From Allolobophora icterica (Eukaryota; Annelida; Clitellata; Crassiclitellata; Lumbricidae), in assembly GCA_963556255.1 (NCBI GenBank), contig OY744606.1, forward strand, positions 72,126,908 through 72,190,907: 64,000 nt of DNA, in the 5' to 3' direction. This document shows positions 37,001 through 48,185 of the stretch, piece by piece (positions within the stretch are counted from its first letter, which is position 1; every line of letters begins with the position of its first letter). The position numbers and the translations under genes were made by a program. Below the pieces are notes generated by a model. It made no database searches. It was given only the letters and a program-made list of their open reading frames with translations, and had not been told where the DNA came from.

Positions 37001-38185
37001 ATACATATACTGATTAGTTGTTTAGCAACTATTTGGTGATTCATTAATTTCTGATTGGTGATTTGTCAGTGGCCTCGAAAGACACAAGAGTGCAATCCAC
37101 CAGGGCATTCGGCCATACATCTGTGACCAGTGCGGAATGGGGTTTGGCCTGGAGCATGAACTCAAGAATCATGTCGCTCGACATTCCAACAATAAGCCAC
37201 ATGCCTGTGATCAATGTCCATATCGAACATACGACAAAATCAATCTTCTGTGTAAGATGAAATTATTTACAATTACTCAAGCCAGGGTTGAATATAACAG
37301 TGCTGTATATAAGTGCCTTGGTTACATGTGCATGCGTTCATGGAATATGGGTTGTGCTCTAATATGCTAGTGATTATCACTATTCAGCCGAATACAAATA
37401 ATTGGACCAACTATTCGGCCGAATACGAATATGAATAGTGTACAAAATAGGTCTATCGACAGCATTCAAAAATACATTAACGTTCACTCATTGTACACAA
37501 AGAATGAGACTACTGACACTGAGATACCACGGTCCAGGCAGTAGGCAACACCTGGCTGCAACCACAGCATATATTATGTTAATGAGAGAGTTACTTCAGT
37601 CCACTCGCTATAGCAGCAGCATAATGCAGAAACAGATATCATGTGACCACTATTTGTATTCAGTCCGACCACTACTATTCGGCCGAATACCGAACAGCTA
37701 TTTGGCCCCAAAGCGAATACGAAGCGAATGTTCGGTACAGCCCTAGTAATAATACTTAAGGGTTTATAATTAACATTTAATTTAATTGAACTATGTACGC
37801 TGTAATACGTTTTTGGTGGTTTATTGTCACTGCAGCTCACCTCTTCAGCCAGCACAACATCCAGACAAACCGTAAAATTGTCATCTTTAAGTGTGACCAG
37901 TGCGCGTTCACCTCAAACCGCAAGGGACGATATGAAGACCACTTGAAGAAACACCAGAACATCAAAGACATTCCATGTCCAGAGTGTGGCAAGCTCTTCC
38001 ACTCGAAGCGCAATCTTTACGGTCACACGGTTAAGGTACATCGACCAAAATCTCTGCGCTGTTCTCTGTGCAATTTCTCGACAGCTATTCGCAGTAAATT
38101 CAAGGAACACATGAATAAGAAGCACATTCGCTCGCCTATGTTAGCTGCTGCAAAGCAGTCCAGTGAAGTTATGGGTAGTGGTTAG
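30884..38185 (+). CDS. Gene B: BTB/POZ C2H2 zinc-finger protein, paralogue of gene A
   Basis: Spliced model: 30884-31014, 31611-31861, 32741-32964, 34012-35036, 35229-35352, 36534-36667, 37070-37251, 37836-38185. All introns are GT-AG with phases 2,1,0,2,0,2,1, identical to gene A. The total is 2421 nt, 806 aa plus stop, without a frame break. The BTB domain occupies about residues 55-175. A Ser/acidic linker (VRIKEEES, SUMO-like) contains a tandem duplication of about 19 residues built on SSLDDA.N.EPSLP. Thirteen C2H2 fingers follow. A nuclear DNA-binding regulator is inferred from the family. Gene B starts 2.46 kb after gene A's stop on the same strand, which fits tandem duplication. Gene B lacks A's last finger and C-terminal tail. 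Confidence 0.9.
31611..31861 (+). CDS. Gene B exon 2 (BTB, first half)
   Basis: Acceptor TTTTGTGCAG, donor G|GTGAGT. BTB core: MSELYELYQKGICCDVILS, then AHKVILMASSEYFKSLF. Confidence 0.92.
32741..32964 (+). CDS. Gene B exon 3 (BTB, second half)
   Basis: Acceptor TATTTTTCAG, donor CAG|GTTATA, phase 0. It encodes LIRFMYAGNLYLNSENVQF and ends NNLDQ, like gene A. Confidence 0.92.
33490..33660 (+). repeat. Possible tRNA-derived SINE
   Basis: GTAGTACGCTAGACTGTCGACC and GAGGTCAGTTGTTCAAATCCCC resemble A and B boxes and the 26783 copy. Intron 3 of gene B. Confidence 0.45.
33831..33935 (+). repeat. LINE type I tail fragment, intron 3 of gene B
   Basis: TTTTCTCGAGGTCTCTCGCACTGG, stem arms AGCGCCTCT / AGAGGCGTT (33867-33875, 33893-33901), and an AATACA-rich end. 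Confidence 0.8.
34012..35036 (+). CDS. Gene B exon 4 (linker and fingers 1-5)
   Basis: Acceptor TTGTTGCAG, donor AG|GTATTT, phase 2. It holds the SUMO-like VRIKEE, a duplicated acidic/Ser repeat, a basic Lys-rich stretch near 34230-34350, then four complete fingers and the Cys pair of finger 5. Confidence 0.93.
35229..35352 (+). CDS. Gene B exon 5 (finger 5 His pair, finger 6)
   Basis: Acceptor TTCCCCAG, donor AAG|GTATAT. HRQQRH completes finger 5; finger 6 is ICHMCGKGCYKLYLLRQHM. Length is 124 nt, as in gene A. Confidence 0.92.
36534..36667 (+). CDS. Gene B exon 6 (finger 7, half of finger 8)
   Basis: Acceptor ACCTTGCAG, donor AT|GTCAGT, phase 2. Finger 7 has wide Cys spacing (CSTEGC). Length is 134 nt, as in gene A. 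Confidence 0.9.
36819..36890. repeat. Mini-palindrome (about 72 bp) in intron 6 of gene B
   Basis: Inverted TTAACACTTTA.CAACAAG / CTCGTTGTTAAAGTGTTAA. Relatives flank the last exon of gene A (27751-27832, 28551-28617). Confidence 0.6.
37070..37251 (+). CDS. Gene B exon 7 (fingers 8-10)
   Basis: Acceptor ATTTGTCAG, donor T|GTAAGA, phase 1. It completes finger 8, encodes finger 9 (YICDQCGMGFGLEHELKNH) and the Cys half of finger 10. Length is 182 nt, as in gene A. Confidence 0.92.
37368..37745. repeat. ATTCGGCCGAATAC palindrome-rich repeat, possible MITE
   Basis: Several GGCCGAATAC motifs in both orientations, with a right end ..TACAGCCCTA like hAT ends. The left end does not mirror it, so the class is unsure. 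It sits in intron 7 of gene B. Confidence 0.4.
37836..38185 (+). CDS. Gene B exon 8 (fingers 10-13, stop)
   Basis: Acceptor TCACTGCAG. It encodes SHLFSQH (end of finger 10), fingers 11-13, then a short tail and TAG. It is about 200 nt shorter than gene A's exon 8. Confidence 0.92.
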
Positions 38186-38526
38186 TGTTTTGACCAAAAT
38201 ATATTACTGTGCTGCATGTTGATTGTGGATGTGAAGCCGGCCCCAAAAGTGTTAAGTAGAATGACACAGTACTGTAGTGGTTAGTATCTCTGTCCTAAAA
38301 TTCCTCGGGCTCAGGACCCATCTGGTGTCAATCGTAAACCCCACTGTGATGCTCGAGATAGGCCTGTAACTTCCAGTTTCAGCTGGGTAGGCATTCACCT
38401 TCTTTAGTTCGACTATGACGATGGCGTGCCACTGCTTTCTGGTAGCAGTCCTTTGCCCAAAAAAGTAAAACACATGCCAGTAACAAATGTCCAAGAAGAA
38501 ATTCTTGAGGATGGTGTTAGATAGTG

Positions 38527-38864
38527 CAGAGTTTCCCAAACTGTGGGTCGCGACCCAAAAGTGGGTCGCGAAGCTCTGGCAAGTGGGTCGCCAAATTTTT
38601 TCGAGAAACATTTATTTTTTGCAGCAACAACATTTGGCTATGATTGGGCTATAACTAGCTGGATTGCAATAAATTGTAAACTGTTTTTACCTAAGTTTCC
38701 TTTAAATGCTTTAAATTTCTAAGCGCTGTCCGAAAATCCGCATATTTCGATACCAATTTACGAAGGAAATTTTAGAACTCAATGCTTAATTTTACACAGT
38801 GGGTACCGAAACTACCAAGATATTCACAAGTGGGTCGCGACCCAGAGAAGTTTGGGAACCGCTG
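38527..38864. mobile_element. hAT MITE, GGGTCGCGACCC type (338 bp)
   Basis: Ends CAGAGTTTCCCAAACT / AGTTTGGGAACCGCTG with subterminal GGGTCGCGACCC, and 8-bp duplication AGATAGTG (38519-38526, 38865-38872). The ends resemble Charlie-type vertebrate hAT elements as I recall them. Confidence 0.93.
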
Positions 38865-38872
38865 AGATAGTG

Positions 38873-40078
38873 GGTCGAGGGCACAGGGCCACATTGGGTA
38901 TAATTGGAACTCTTGAAAGAAACTGATGGGGATATGACAGGACTGGTACACTACACCGGTATAGAACTTCATGAGCCATCAGAGTTAATCCTTTCCCTCA
39001 GTGAGATTTTTTTAGCAATGTATTGGGCCACAAGATGAGAGCTGTACTGTTCTCCAGAATATTGCTTTGGAATTTTATTGCCAGTAAATAAATTTTTTGT
39101 GAATTGTCACACCCGGGGATTGAACGACAATTCAAGTAGTAAAACTTTGAATAGCCATGTTAAGTTTTATGTAAGATTACTGTGTATAATGAATATATAA
39201 TTGCAGTGGTTTGTGGAAAAGACATGAGCTTGTTTGAATTTCTGTTAGATTTGACTGTTTGAATGAACATTAAGTAAGCTAATTGAATTAAGCTAATTGC
39301 TGAAATATTTATTTAATGTTTTATTCAGTAGATTTAGTCAAGTTTCAGGAAGAGATACGGTGAAAGTAGAACTATAATTATGTAAATAATTGTTTTTGTG
39401 TGAAATACAAATGATAATATTCACAATAGTAAGCATGAAACTTTGTGAATATCAGAGTACGTGTATGTTTGTTCTTACATACAAATTTTATTGATTGTTT
39501 ACTTCTTTCTAGTTTCATTTTTTTATTTATACATGTATCATACATTTATTTTTATCAGAATGTTGTACGATTTCTTTCACAATTGTAATGTTGTGATTAT
39601 TTTTCTTGGAGCATTTGTCACTTTTTTATGAGAGCCCATTGAGATTTAAATCTCGGGTTAGCACGATCCATACACAGACACCGTAAATGGTGTGGCACTC
39701 CTTCAAATGGGCAGCAGGGGTGAAGGATCTCACCCGATCAATTCATTGACAAATGAGCAGGGTCGAAGCCATACGTTTGCTATTGAAAAACGTTTATAGT
39801 TATTGGTGGAACGAATTTGGAAATATAATTGTAAGTTTAGAGCTTCATAACGTGCTTTATAGTTTGATTTGTTGAATTGCAAAAAGGCAAAGGTAAGACA
39901 TCTGTTTACACATCTTGAGAGAAACTTCTTACAATCTAGGCCACAGGGTTGCAGAATCTATCAGCTGAATACTTTGTATTGTATCTCTCATGACAAAGTG
40001 TGACTACAGCAATAGAAATACCTTTAATGTAAGTCGCCCAACTTGCACAATTTTGTATTTGTACTATCTTCTGACAAC
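38873..40078. other. Downstream of gene B, no gene recognised
   Basis: AT-rich intergenic or 3' flanking sequence. Confidence 0.4.
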
Positions 40079-40081
40079 TAA

Positions 40082-40952
40082 GGGGTCATTGCATAATTAC
40101 GTAACGCCGAAAATGACCGTTTTTGACCCACCCACCCACCCTGTAACGCTTCGTAACGTTTCCCTAGAACCACCCACCACCCTCCCCAGCGTTACGTAAC
40201 GCGCCCGGGTGGCGAATCTCTCTAAAGAATTACAGTAAACGGTAGGCCTAACTTCTTAGGTTTAGGCTACCGTGTAGGCCTAATGCCCTAATCTATGCCA
40301 AAACCAATGGACATCCGGGTCTTGCCCTTCGAATTCACGGTATAAGTAATCGAACATTTATTATTTCTGTCATTTCAAAGTTCGGCAAAAGATACAAGAA
40401 ACCCCGACGGAATACAATAATTGTCCGTCCCTTAAAACAACCTGTCAAAGGCAACTCACATCCAGTTTCTTTTTGAAACTGTCAAATTTCTGGTTTTATG
40501 CGAATACAACAACGAAAGTCTTCTCGGAAAAATCAACCAAGAACAACAAGATTGCGTCCTAAATTTTCGCAGACGAAATTTCAGAGTCTAACCAGTTTGG
40601 TCATTCGCCATTGGGCCATATTTATATACAGAAATAGGTCACTCAGTCGCGTTGCTTCATTTTCTGTATGGCTCCCTACGAGAGCCATACAGACAATGAA
40701 GGCGCGAACCTTCACAATTTTTTATACTATTGCGTGTTTTTAGTTAAGTTTTAAGTCAATGGCACGAAGTTTGAACTTCGATCACATCGTGTCTAAGGTG
40801 TCATTCGATGTTAATTTGAAGTTCATTATAACTTAACTGTTGGTAAAAGCGTTACGTAACGTTCATCTCCACCCACCCACGTAACGTTTCGTAACGTTTT
40901 CAAGGACCCCACCCACCCACTCTCGAGCGTTACGTAATTATGCAATGACCCC
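40082..40952. mobile_element. PIF/Harbinger-like MITE (871 bp)
   Basis: Perfect 26-bp inverted ends beginning GGGGTCATTGCATAATTACG, flanked by TAA (40079-40081, 40953-40955), the 3-bp target typical of PIF/Harbinger. Subterminal GTAACGTTTCGTAACG repeats. No transposase. Confidence 0.9.
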
Positions 40953-40955
40953 TAA

Positions 40956-41889
40956 GGTATGGCAGGCTGAGTTGGCTTAAATAGCCTGTTCTTCTATGAA
41001 TGATAACACATCCAAGTACTAAGCTTGTTTGGTATTGCTTAATGTCACTGTTCTGGGTTTTGTAATTTTGTTTGCTGACTGCTTGGTAGAATACTAGTTT
41101 GACTGTTCCTTGAGTAAGTGTCTCAGGCCAAAGAAGGTTCTCGTTTTAAATAAAACTGTGAAATTCTAGTGACAATCGTTTCATAGCCAAAATTGTTTTT
41201 GTTTAGTTCAGATTTGTTGTAAGCTTGGCATGCATATGTAAGAGCAAACTAAATGAGAATATTTTATTCTTTTTTCTGGCTTTAGATGCATTAAACTGTC
41301 GAAAAGTTCTTGCATTTTTTTAGTTTGAAACATTCTGCATGAATGTACATTTGTGTAAGATTGATTTGCGTTTGATAGTAGTTCAGCCTTCCAATGAATT
41401 GAACTCAGAGTCTAGATTGAACCGATTTGTAGTGGCAAGATGCAGACTTTTGATTTACTTTTCATATATTTTGTCTACAATAGAACACTTAGAAATGCAC
41501 GAATCTGTAAATCGCTATCGTCTGCATAAATCAATGACATTTCTAACTCGGCCATCAACTGGGTACAAAACAAACTGCCTATCACATCTTTTTGCACTCG
41601 GCTTTAAAGATTGCGTTCATGGGCGTCCAGAGAGGGTGCAAGGGGCATTTGCCCCCCCTGGATTTTGCAAATATTTAAAAGAGTAAAATCTTTTGATTAT
41701 TATGATTATTACAACAGTCCCAACACGATTTGCAGTGCAAAAACTATTATTCAGGTAATACTGACCATTATTTAGTTTCAAAGTTGTCATGTGTTCTGTG
41801 TTCATTCTATGCAAAAACGTCACTTTGCTCCCCCTAAAACAATTTTCCCCCTACAAAGATTTTGCCCTCGCCCTAAAAAAATTCGGGGC
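40956..41889. other. Intergenic with one MITE-like end
   Basis: CATGGGCGTCCAGAGAGGG at 41618 looks like a hAT terminus; its partner end is not found. Confidence 0.35.
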
Positions 41890-44470
41890 CTTTTTAATTA
41901 CCTTCGTATTTGTCTTTGTCTTTATCTTCTTCTTTACCTTTTTACTTACCTTCTTTGCTTTCTTCTTGACCTTTCTCTCTGGCTTTCTTTACCTTCTTCT
42001 TTGCCTTTTACTTCCCTTATTCTTTACCTTCTTTGTCTTATTCTTTATCTTGCTCTGTGCCTTCTTTCTTGCCTTCTTTCCCTTCTTTGCCGCCTGTTTA
42101 CTTACCTTCCTCTTTGACTTCATCTTTGCCTTTATTTTTGCCTTTCTCCTTATCTTCTTCTTTATCTTCTTTGCCTTCTTCGTTGCTCTCTTCTTTGCCT
42201 TTTTATTCACCTTCGCCTTGCCTCGTTCTATACTTTCTTCTTTGCTTTCTTTGCATTCTTCATTGCCTTTTACTTACCTTCTCCTCTGTCTTTCTCCTTA
42301 CTTCTTCTTTGCCTTCTTCTCTGCCTTCTTCTTTTCCTTCTTCTATGCCTTTTTACTCTCCTTTTCCTGTTTCTTTTTCCTTTACCTTTGCCTTCAACTT
42401 TCTTTGACTTCTTCTTTTCTGCCTTCTTCCTTACCGTTTTACTTACTTTCTTTGCTTTCTTCTTTGCCTTCTTCTTTGTCTTTCATCTTTGCCTTCTTCA
42501 TTGCCTTTCACTTGCCTTCTTCTTGGTCTTTCTCTGTAGCTTCTTCTTGACCTTCTTGTTTGCCTTCTTCTATTCCTACTTCTTTGCATTTATCTTTGCC
42601 TTCTACTATCTTTGACTTCTCTTTGCCTTCTTCTTTGCCTTCTTCTTTGCTGTTTTACTTACCTTCTTTGCTTTCTTCTTTGCCTTCTTCCTTGTCCTTC
42701 TTTGCCTGCTTCTCTGCATTTTACTTACCTTCTTCTTTGCCTTTCGCTTTGACTACTTCTTGGCCTTCTTCTTTGCCTTCTTATGTTCTACCTTTTTACT
42801 TACCTTTCTTTTTCGCCTTTTTCTTTGCCTTTATCTTTACCTTATACTCTTTGACTTCTTTTTCCTTCTTTTTTGTCTTCTTCTTTGCCATTGTGCTAAC
42901 TTCTTTGCTTTCTTCTTTGCCTTCTTTTTCTTCTTTGCCTTTATCTTTCCCTTCAACCTCCTTCGACTTCTTGGCCATCTTTTTTGCCTTCTTCTTTGCC
43001 GTTTTACTTACCTTCTTTGCTTTATTCTTTGCCTTCTTCTTTGTCTTTTTTCTTTGCCTCATTCATTGCCTTTTACTTACCTTTTTCTTCACCTCTTTTG
43101 ACATCTCTTTGCCGTCTTGTTTTACTTGCCTCCTTTTTTCTTCTTTGCCTTCTTTTTTGTCTTTCTTATTTGCCTGCTTCTTCGCTTTTTGTTTAGCTTC
43201 TCTGCTCCTTGCTTTGACCTTCTTGGCCTACTTCTTGGCCTTCTTCTGTTCTGCTTTTTTACTTACCTTTCTTTCTTTCCTTTTACTTTGCCTTTATCTT
43301 CGCCTTATAGTCAAAGAAAGTATAAATACTTTCTTTGACTACTTCATTTCCTTCTTCTTTTGCCTTCTTCTTTGCCGTTTCACTTACCTTCTTTACCTTC
43401 TTCTTTGCCTTCTTCTTTTTGTCTTTCTTCTTTGCCTTCTTCATTGCCTTTTACTCACCTTCTTCTTCGCCTTTATGTTTGCCTTCCTCTTGCCTTCTTC
43501 TTTGCCTTCTTCTGTTCTTTCTTATTTGCCTTTATCTTTGCCTTAAATTACTTTCTTTGACTACTCTTTGCCTTTCTGTTTGCCTTCTTCTTTACCGTTT
43601 TACTTAACTTCTTTTCTCTTATTTGCCTTCTTCCTCGTCTTTCTTCTTTGCCTTCTTCAATGGCTTTTACTTACCTTCTTTCTTGCCTTTCTCTTTGACT
43701 TCTGCTTGGCCTTCTTCTTTACCTTCTTCTGTTATACCTTTTTACTTACCTTTCTTCTTTGCCTTCTACTTTCTATGACTTCTTCTTTGCCTTCTTTCTT
43801 GCCTTCTTGTTGGCGGTTTTACTTACCTTCTTTGCTTTCTTCTTTGTCTTCTTCTTTGCTTTCGTCTTTTCCTTCTTCTTTGCCTTCTTCTTTACCTTTA
43901 TACGTACCTTCTTCTTTGCCTTCTTCACTGCCTTTCTCTTTGATTTTTTCTTTGACATTCTCGTTCCTTTCTTACCAACCTTCTTCTTTACCTTCTTCGC
44001 CTTCTTTGTCTTGCTACTTGCCTTCTTTCTTGGCTCTCTTTGACTTCTTCTTTGCTTTTTCTGTGCCTTCTTAGTTGCCGTTTTACTTACCTTCTTCTTC
44101 ACCTACTTCTTTGCCCTTTTCTTTGTCTTGCTGTCTGCCTTCTTTCTTGCCTTCTTCGGTGCCTTCTTCGCCGCCTTTTTACTTACCTTCCTTTTTGCCT
44201 TTCTTTACCTTTTTCCTTCCCTCTTCTTTGCCTCTTTACTTACCTTTCTTTTTGCCTTGTATTGTGCCTTTTTCTTTGCCTTCTTTTTTGCCTTCTTCTT
44301 TGCCTTTCTCTTTGCCTTCTTCTTTGCTTTCCTTTTTGTCTTCTTCTTTGCCGTTTTACTTAAATTCTTCTTTGCCTTCCTCTTTTCTTTTACTTTGCCT
44401 TCTTCTTTTACTTCTTATTTGCCTTCTGCTTTGCCTTCTTCATTGCCTTTCTTTTTGGCTTTTCAAATTT
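41890..44470. repeat. 2.6-kb degenerate CTTTGCCTTCTT array (minus strand AAGAAGGCAAAG)
   Basis: Almost pure pyrimidine on the plus strand, built from 12-15 nt units with higher-order blocks punctuated by TTTTACTTACCTTCTTTG. The minus strand reads KKAKKKAK-type runs in broken frames. Plus-strand open frames are long only because pyrimidine-rich DNA lacks stop codons. Confidence 0.9.
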
Positions 44471-45164
44471 TCAAGACTTTTCAATTACCTATTTTGTCTT
44501 GTTTTAGAATTCCGTATTAATTTTGATTTCTGTTTTGACGAGCTTTTCTGAGTCGATGTCACTTTCCGCCATGGCGACACTTTAGATTGTAGGCATGAGC
44601 TTATGAATGCACACAGCTTTATATGCAATACAGGGCTGTGGTGTAAACGAAAATACAAGCCTATATAGTCTAGCTGGGCAAGAGCTTCAGCAGGTAGCGA
44701 GCAGAGAATTGGTCAGTCAGCCAGCCAGCCAGTCAATCAGCCACAGACTAAAATGCAGGTAGATCAACTGACGAAAAGCGTAAATGAGTCCACGCGCATG
44801 CGAAAGATACAACACAAGGATAAGCACACAAACAGATAAGACACACAGAGAGACATAAACAGACATGAAGACAGGCAAGAAAAGGGATTTAATGACGATT
44901 ACGTCGTGCCAGACTTTTCAAACTGGCCTTTATTACATCTGCCGACCTCCAGAGAATTTTTCGTATCAGCTGACAGCCACGAACCTCTGCATACCTGCGC
45001 ACAGGCCTTAACCACCTTGCCCAAATATCACCAGACAACAGAGAGACTACTTTTCTCTTTCAGCGCTTATCTGTAGAAACCAACACTTCAATGCAGTCGC
45101 TTTTTGTAGCACCTCTCATACCGATAAAATCATCTGCGAAGACTAGCCATTCCAGAACATTCAA
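44471..45164. other. No gene recognised
   Basis: A short CAGCCAGCCAGCCAGT run at about 44718-44735 and CA/GA-rich sequence only. Confidence 0.4.
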
Positions 45165-45735
45165 AACTGAAGTCTCACCTTTTCAAGTAGGCCTACTCCT
45201 ACCCTGACTCATTTGATCCTCCGCCTTCCACTTATTCTTGCCCCCAAACGACACCCGCCTTGACAGCTGCTCTGACTCATCTCTTGTTCTGGACCTGTGG
45301 AAATCGGACTCGGAGCTATTTTGGACTACTCTGTGGAAAATCCCCTCTGATTTGATTTGGCCTCCTGGAAACCGGGCTCGGACCTCTTTTGGACTACTCT
45401 ATGGAAAACCGTCTCTGATTTGATGTGGCCTTCTGGAAACTGGACTCCAGGGATTGTTTTAACGTGCAATGAAGCACAAAATGTGCAGTGATGAAAGGCT
45501 GTTAACCGCTGTTTGTCCACGAAAAGACTTGTAATTCGTAATTATTTATGATTTTTATGCACTCCGGCGCTCACCATGTGCAGTGATAAATTTTCCTTAA
45601 AACATGCCCTGCTGGACTCGGATTTCTATCTGGAACACCCTATGATTTGACGTAGCGCTTGTGAATAGGCTGGTGCCCTGCGCTTGGTCTTCAAGTGGCG
45701 CTTTAGAAGTTTGGAGATTACGATTACGATGGCTG
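45165..45735 (+). repeat. LINE type II 3' tail
   Basis: Matches the tail at 14385-14650 (TCTCACCTTTTCAAGTA.., ACGACACCCGCCTT.ACAGCTGCTCTG, GTGAATAGGCTGGTGCCCTGCGC) and ends ATTACGATTACG. It contains a direct repeat of the GACTACTCT.TGGAAA segment. Confidence 0.8.
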
Positions 45736-45836
45736 CCAAAACGTGTGTTTAATGAAGATCTCGATTGTACTGTCATGTTTCAATGTAATCTTACTGCGTA
45801 CTACGCATTAAATTTTAACTCTTGGTATTAAGAATA

Positions 45837-46701
45837 CGGTCTACCCTGGATTAGGACACTAAAAACGATTTATATTAATAGTTACGTGTAAGTCAGCTTT
45901 GCGAGTGTTGCAGTGACGTCATCTTTTGTCGTACTGACGTCATCGTGATTGCAATGACGGAATCCTGTAAGCGATTGTTCCGAGTCATGGAGGCAGGCCG
46001 ATTTTTTCATTTGTGCAGGAGACTTCGAAGCGATGGGAAGGAATATGTCGTTGCGAAGAGATCTTCGATGAAAAAATGCCAGAAATTGGATGTTCGACTG
46101 CAGAAGTTGCTACGTTAAAGCACAAAACAACCAATGGCTGACTGATTCGTGCTAATGTCATCTCAAACAGAAAAAATCATCGATCAAAAACTAGAAATTC
46201 GATGCCAGACGTAAGAAATTTACCTCTTGAAGACAGATAGATAAATCACTATAAATGATCAACAGACAGATTAATTAGGCCTACTTTCAAGGATCGTGCA
46301 TGTTTGAATAATCAAATAGCCCATATATAGGCCTACGTAATAAAATTTGATTCATATCCTAGCAACCAAAGTTAACCAACAGTACTGCTAGTCGGCCATT
46401 AAGTCATACTCATCCTGTAGAGGTGTAGCCTACTGGGATGATGTTGGCCAAGTGTTGTCCAGCATTGTTCCAACGTTGTCCAAATTTGGCAGAACGTGTT
46501 TGTGTATGTGATGGTGGTGGTGGTGGTGGTGGTGGTGGTGGTGGTGGTGGTGGTGGTGGTGGTGGTGGTGGAGGTGGTGGTGGTGGTGTGTGTGTAAAAA
46601 GTTGTGTGTGTGTGTGTGCGTGTGTGTGGAGGAGCTAGCTGGTTCGTCTGTGAGTAGGCATGTATAAATTTGTTTTTAGTGTCTTAATCCAGGGTAGACC
46701 G
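45837..46701. mobile_element. TA-target MITE, possibly Tc1/mariner (865 bp)
   Basis: Inverted ends CGGTCTACCCTGGATTA.. continuing for about 28 bp with one mismatch, flanked by TA on both sides (45835-45836, 46702-46703). It holds a (GGT)n run at 46511-46586. Confidence 0.8.
46511..46586. repeat. (GGT)n microsatellite
   Basis: About 25 triplets, followed by a TG-rich run to 46630. Confidence 0.95.
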
Positions 46702-47020
46702 TATAGGCCTCCGCATTCTGGTGGCGAAGAAGCCATAGTGACGAGATGGGAATCCGCCCTACCCTACCCTGATCCATGGAGGCTAGATCCTATTTTGTGA
46801 AAATAATGTTGAGGTAGAGGATGTGTATGGTGGTGAGGGCAATTCATTATTTCATTCACTCACTAATGTTTCCAATCGTTGTTACGTTCGTTCATTCGGT
46901 CATTCAATCTTTCATTACATTCAACTAAAATACTGTTCGCTATAGGTTGCCTACAAAAGACTGCGAGATCACTGGCCAATAGCATGATGTCCTCAACATA
47001 CATGACCTTAACGTTTGACC

Positions 47021-47129
47021 AACTACATGACGTCAGCTGGCTCAACTACATCACGCCAGATTATGGTCAACTACATCACACCACCTTATGGTCAACTGCA
47101 TCACACCAGATTGTGGTCAACTACATCGC
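47021..47129. repeat. 25-bp tandem repeat, about 4 copies
   Basis: Unit CAACTACATCACACCAGATT plus ATGGT. Confidence 0.85.
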
Positions 47130-47369
47130 GTGGGGTGAGTGGATGTTTGTGGGTTGGGTGGGTGAGTTTGGTGGTGGGTGGTGGGGTGGAGCGGGGGATG
47201 GAGTGAGGGTTGGGTGGTGGGTGGAGCGGTGGAGCGGTGGGATGGAGTGAGGGTTGGGTGGTGGGGGCCTTTTCAGGGTGGGGGTGCATTGGCTGACGAA
47301 CCACATTCCATCTGGCCAACAACGTGATATCAATTCCATTTACGGCAAAAGCCGCAAAAGCAAACCGGA

Positions 47370-47720
47370 TTCGGTATCTTGGGTAAATGGAGTTTAAGGT
47401 AATCTTTGCGAGGGTAATGTTTCTTCTTTGTGGGTATCTCCTTCTGAGTTAAAGGGGTTCGGTATCTTAGGTAAATGGAGTTTAAGGTAATCCTTTAGAG
47501 GGCAATGTTTTTGTTGTGCATGGTTATTTTCTTCGAAGTTAAATTAGGTTCGGCGTCGAGATGGGAATCCGCCCTACCGGGTCCTACCCTACCCCGATCC
47601 ATGGAGGCGAACTGGAGTTCAGGGTAATCCTTTCGAAAGTAATGTTTCTTCGCCGTGGTTAACACCTAAGTTAAACGGGGCTCAGTGTCTATGGTAAATG
47701 GAGTTAAGGAATATTCTACC
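47370..47720. repeat. Degenerate tandem repeat of about 105 bp, 3 copies
   Basis: Units share GGTAAATGGAGTTTAAGGTA, then GGTAATGTTTCTTC and AGTTAAA. The motif GATGGGAATCCGCCCTACC occurs here (47561) and at 46745. Confidence 0.7.
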
Positions 47721-48185
47721 GTGGGCAATGTTTCTTCTGTATGCATGTGTGGATGTACGTATGTGAGTATGCATGTATTTATCAAGCCACTTAATACAGC
47801 GCGTTTCAGCCGGCTACTTCACAAAGGCGCTGCGTGCATGACTGTCTAACAGCCTAACAGCCCTAACTCATCTATAAAAATGTAAGTGCATTTTTAAAAT
47901 GTTTGCTGAACAGAGAGAGCTAAATGCCACAGCACCTACGTGTGCATGGTGGAAGACTGTTCCTAGAGGAAGATCCGTGTCTTGATAAGATAGGCTACAA
48001 TGGGTTTGAGTTGCTATACGGGAGCGCGGTACCTGCATATATAGTGCATAGATGCATGAGCAACTGAACACAATGGTCGCTGACCTGGTTGACTTGAGAC
48101 TGGAACGTGAAGCTTCCTGATGCATGTCAGTGCGGTGCCGACAAACTAGGACAATCTTGTATTTGATTCTTACCTGTAATGTTAC

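Noticed and set aside
41789..44551. Long plus-strand open frames rich in Leu, Phe, Ser and Pro
   Set aside because: They are open only because the array is almost all pyrimidine; all three frames are open and the product is low complexity.
45988..46118. Short frame from ATG (MEAGRFFHLCRRL..) inside the TA-flanked MITE
   Set aside because: Only about 43 codons with no recognisable domain; could be a transposase remnant but cannot be supported.
46438..46638. Poly-Gly frame
   Set aside because: Translation of the (GGT)n microsatellite.
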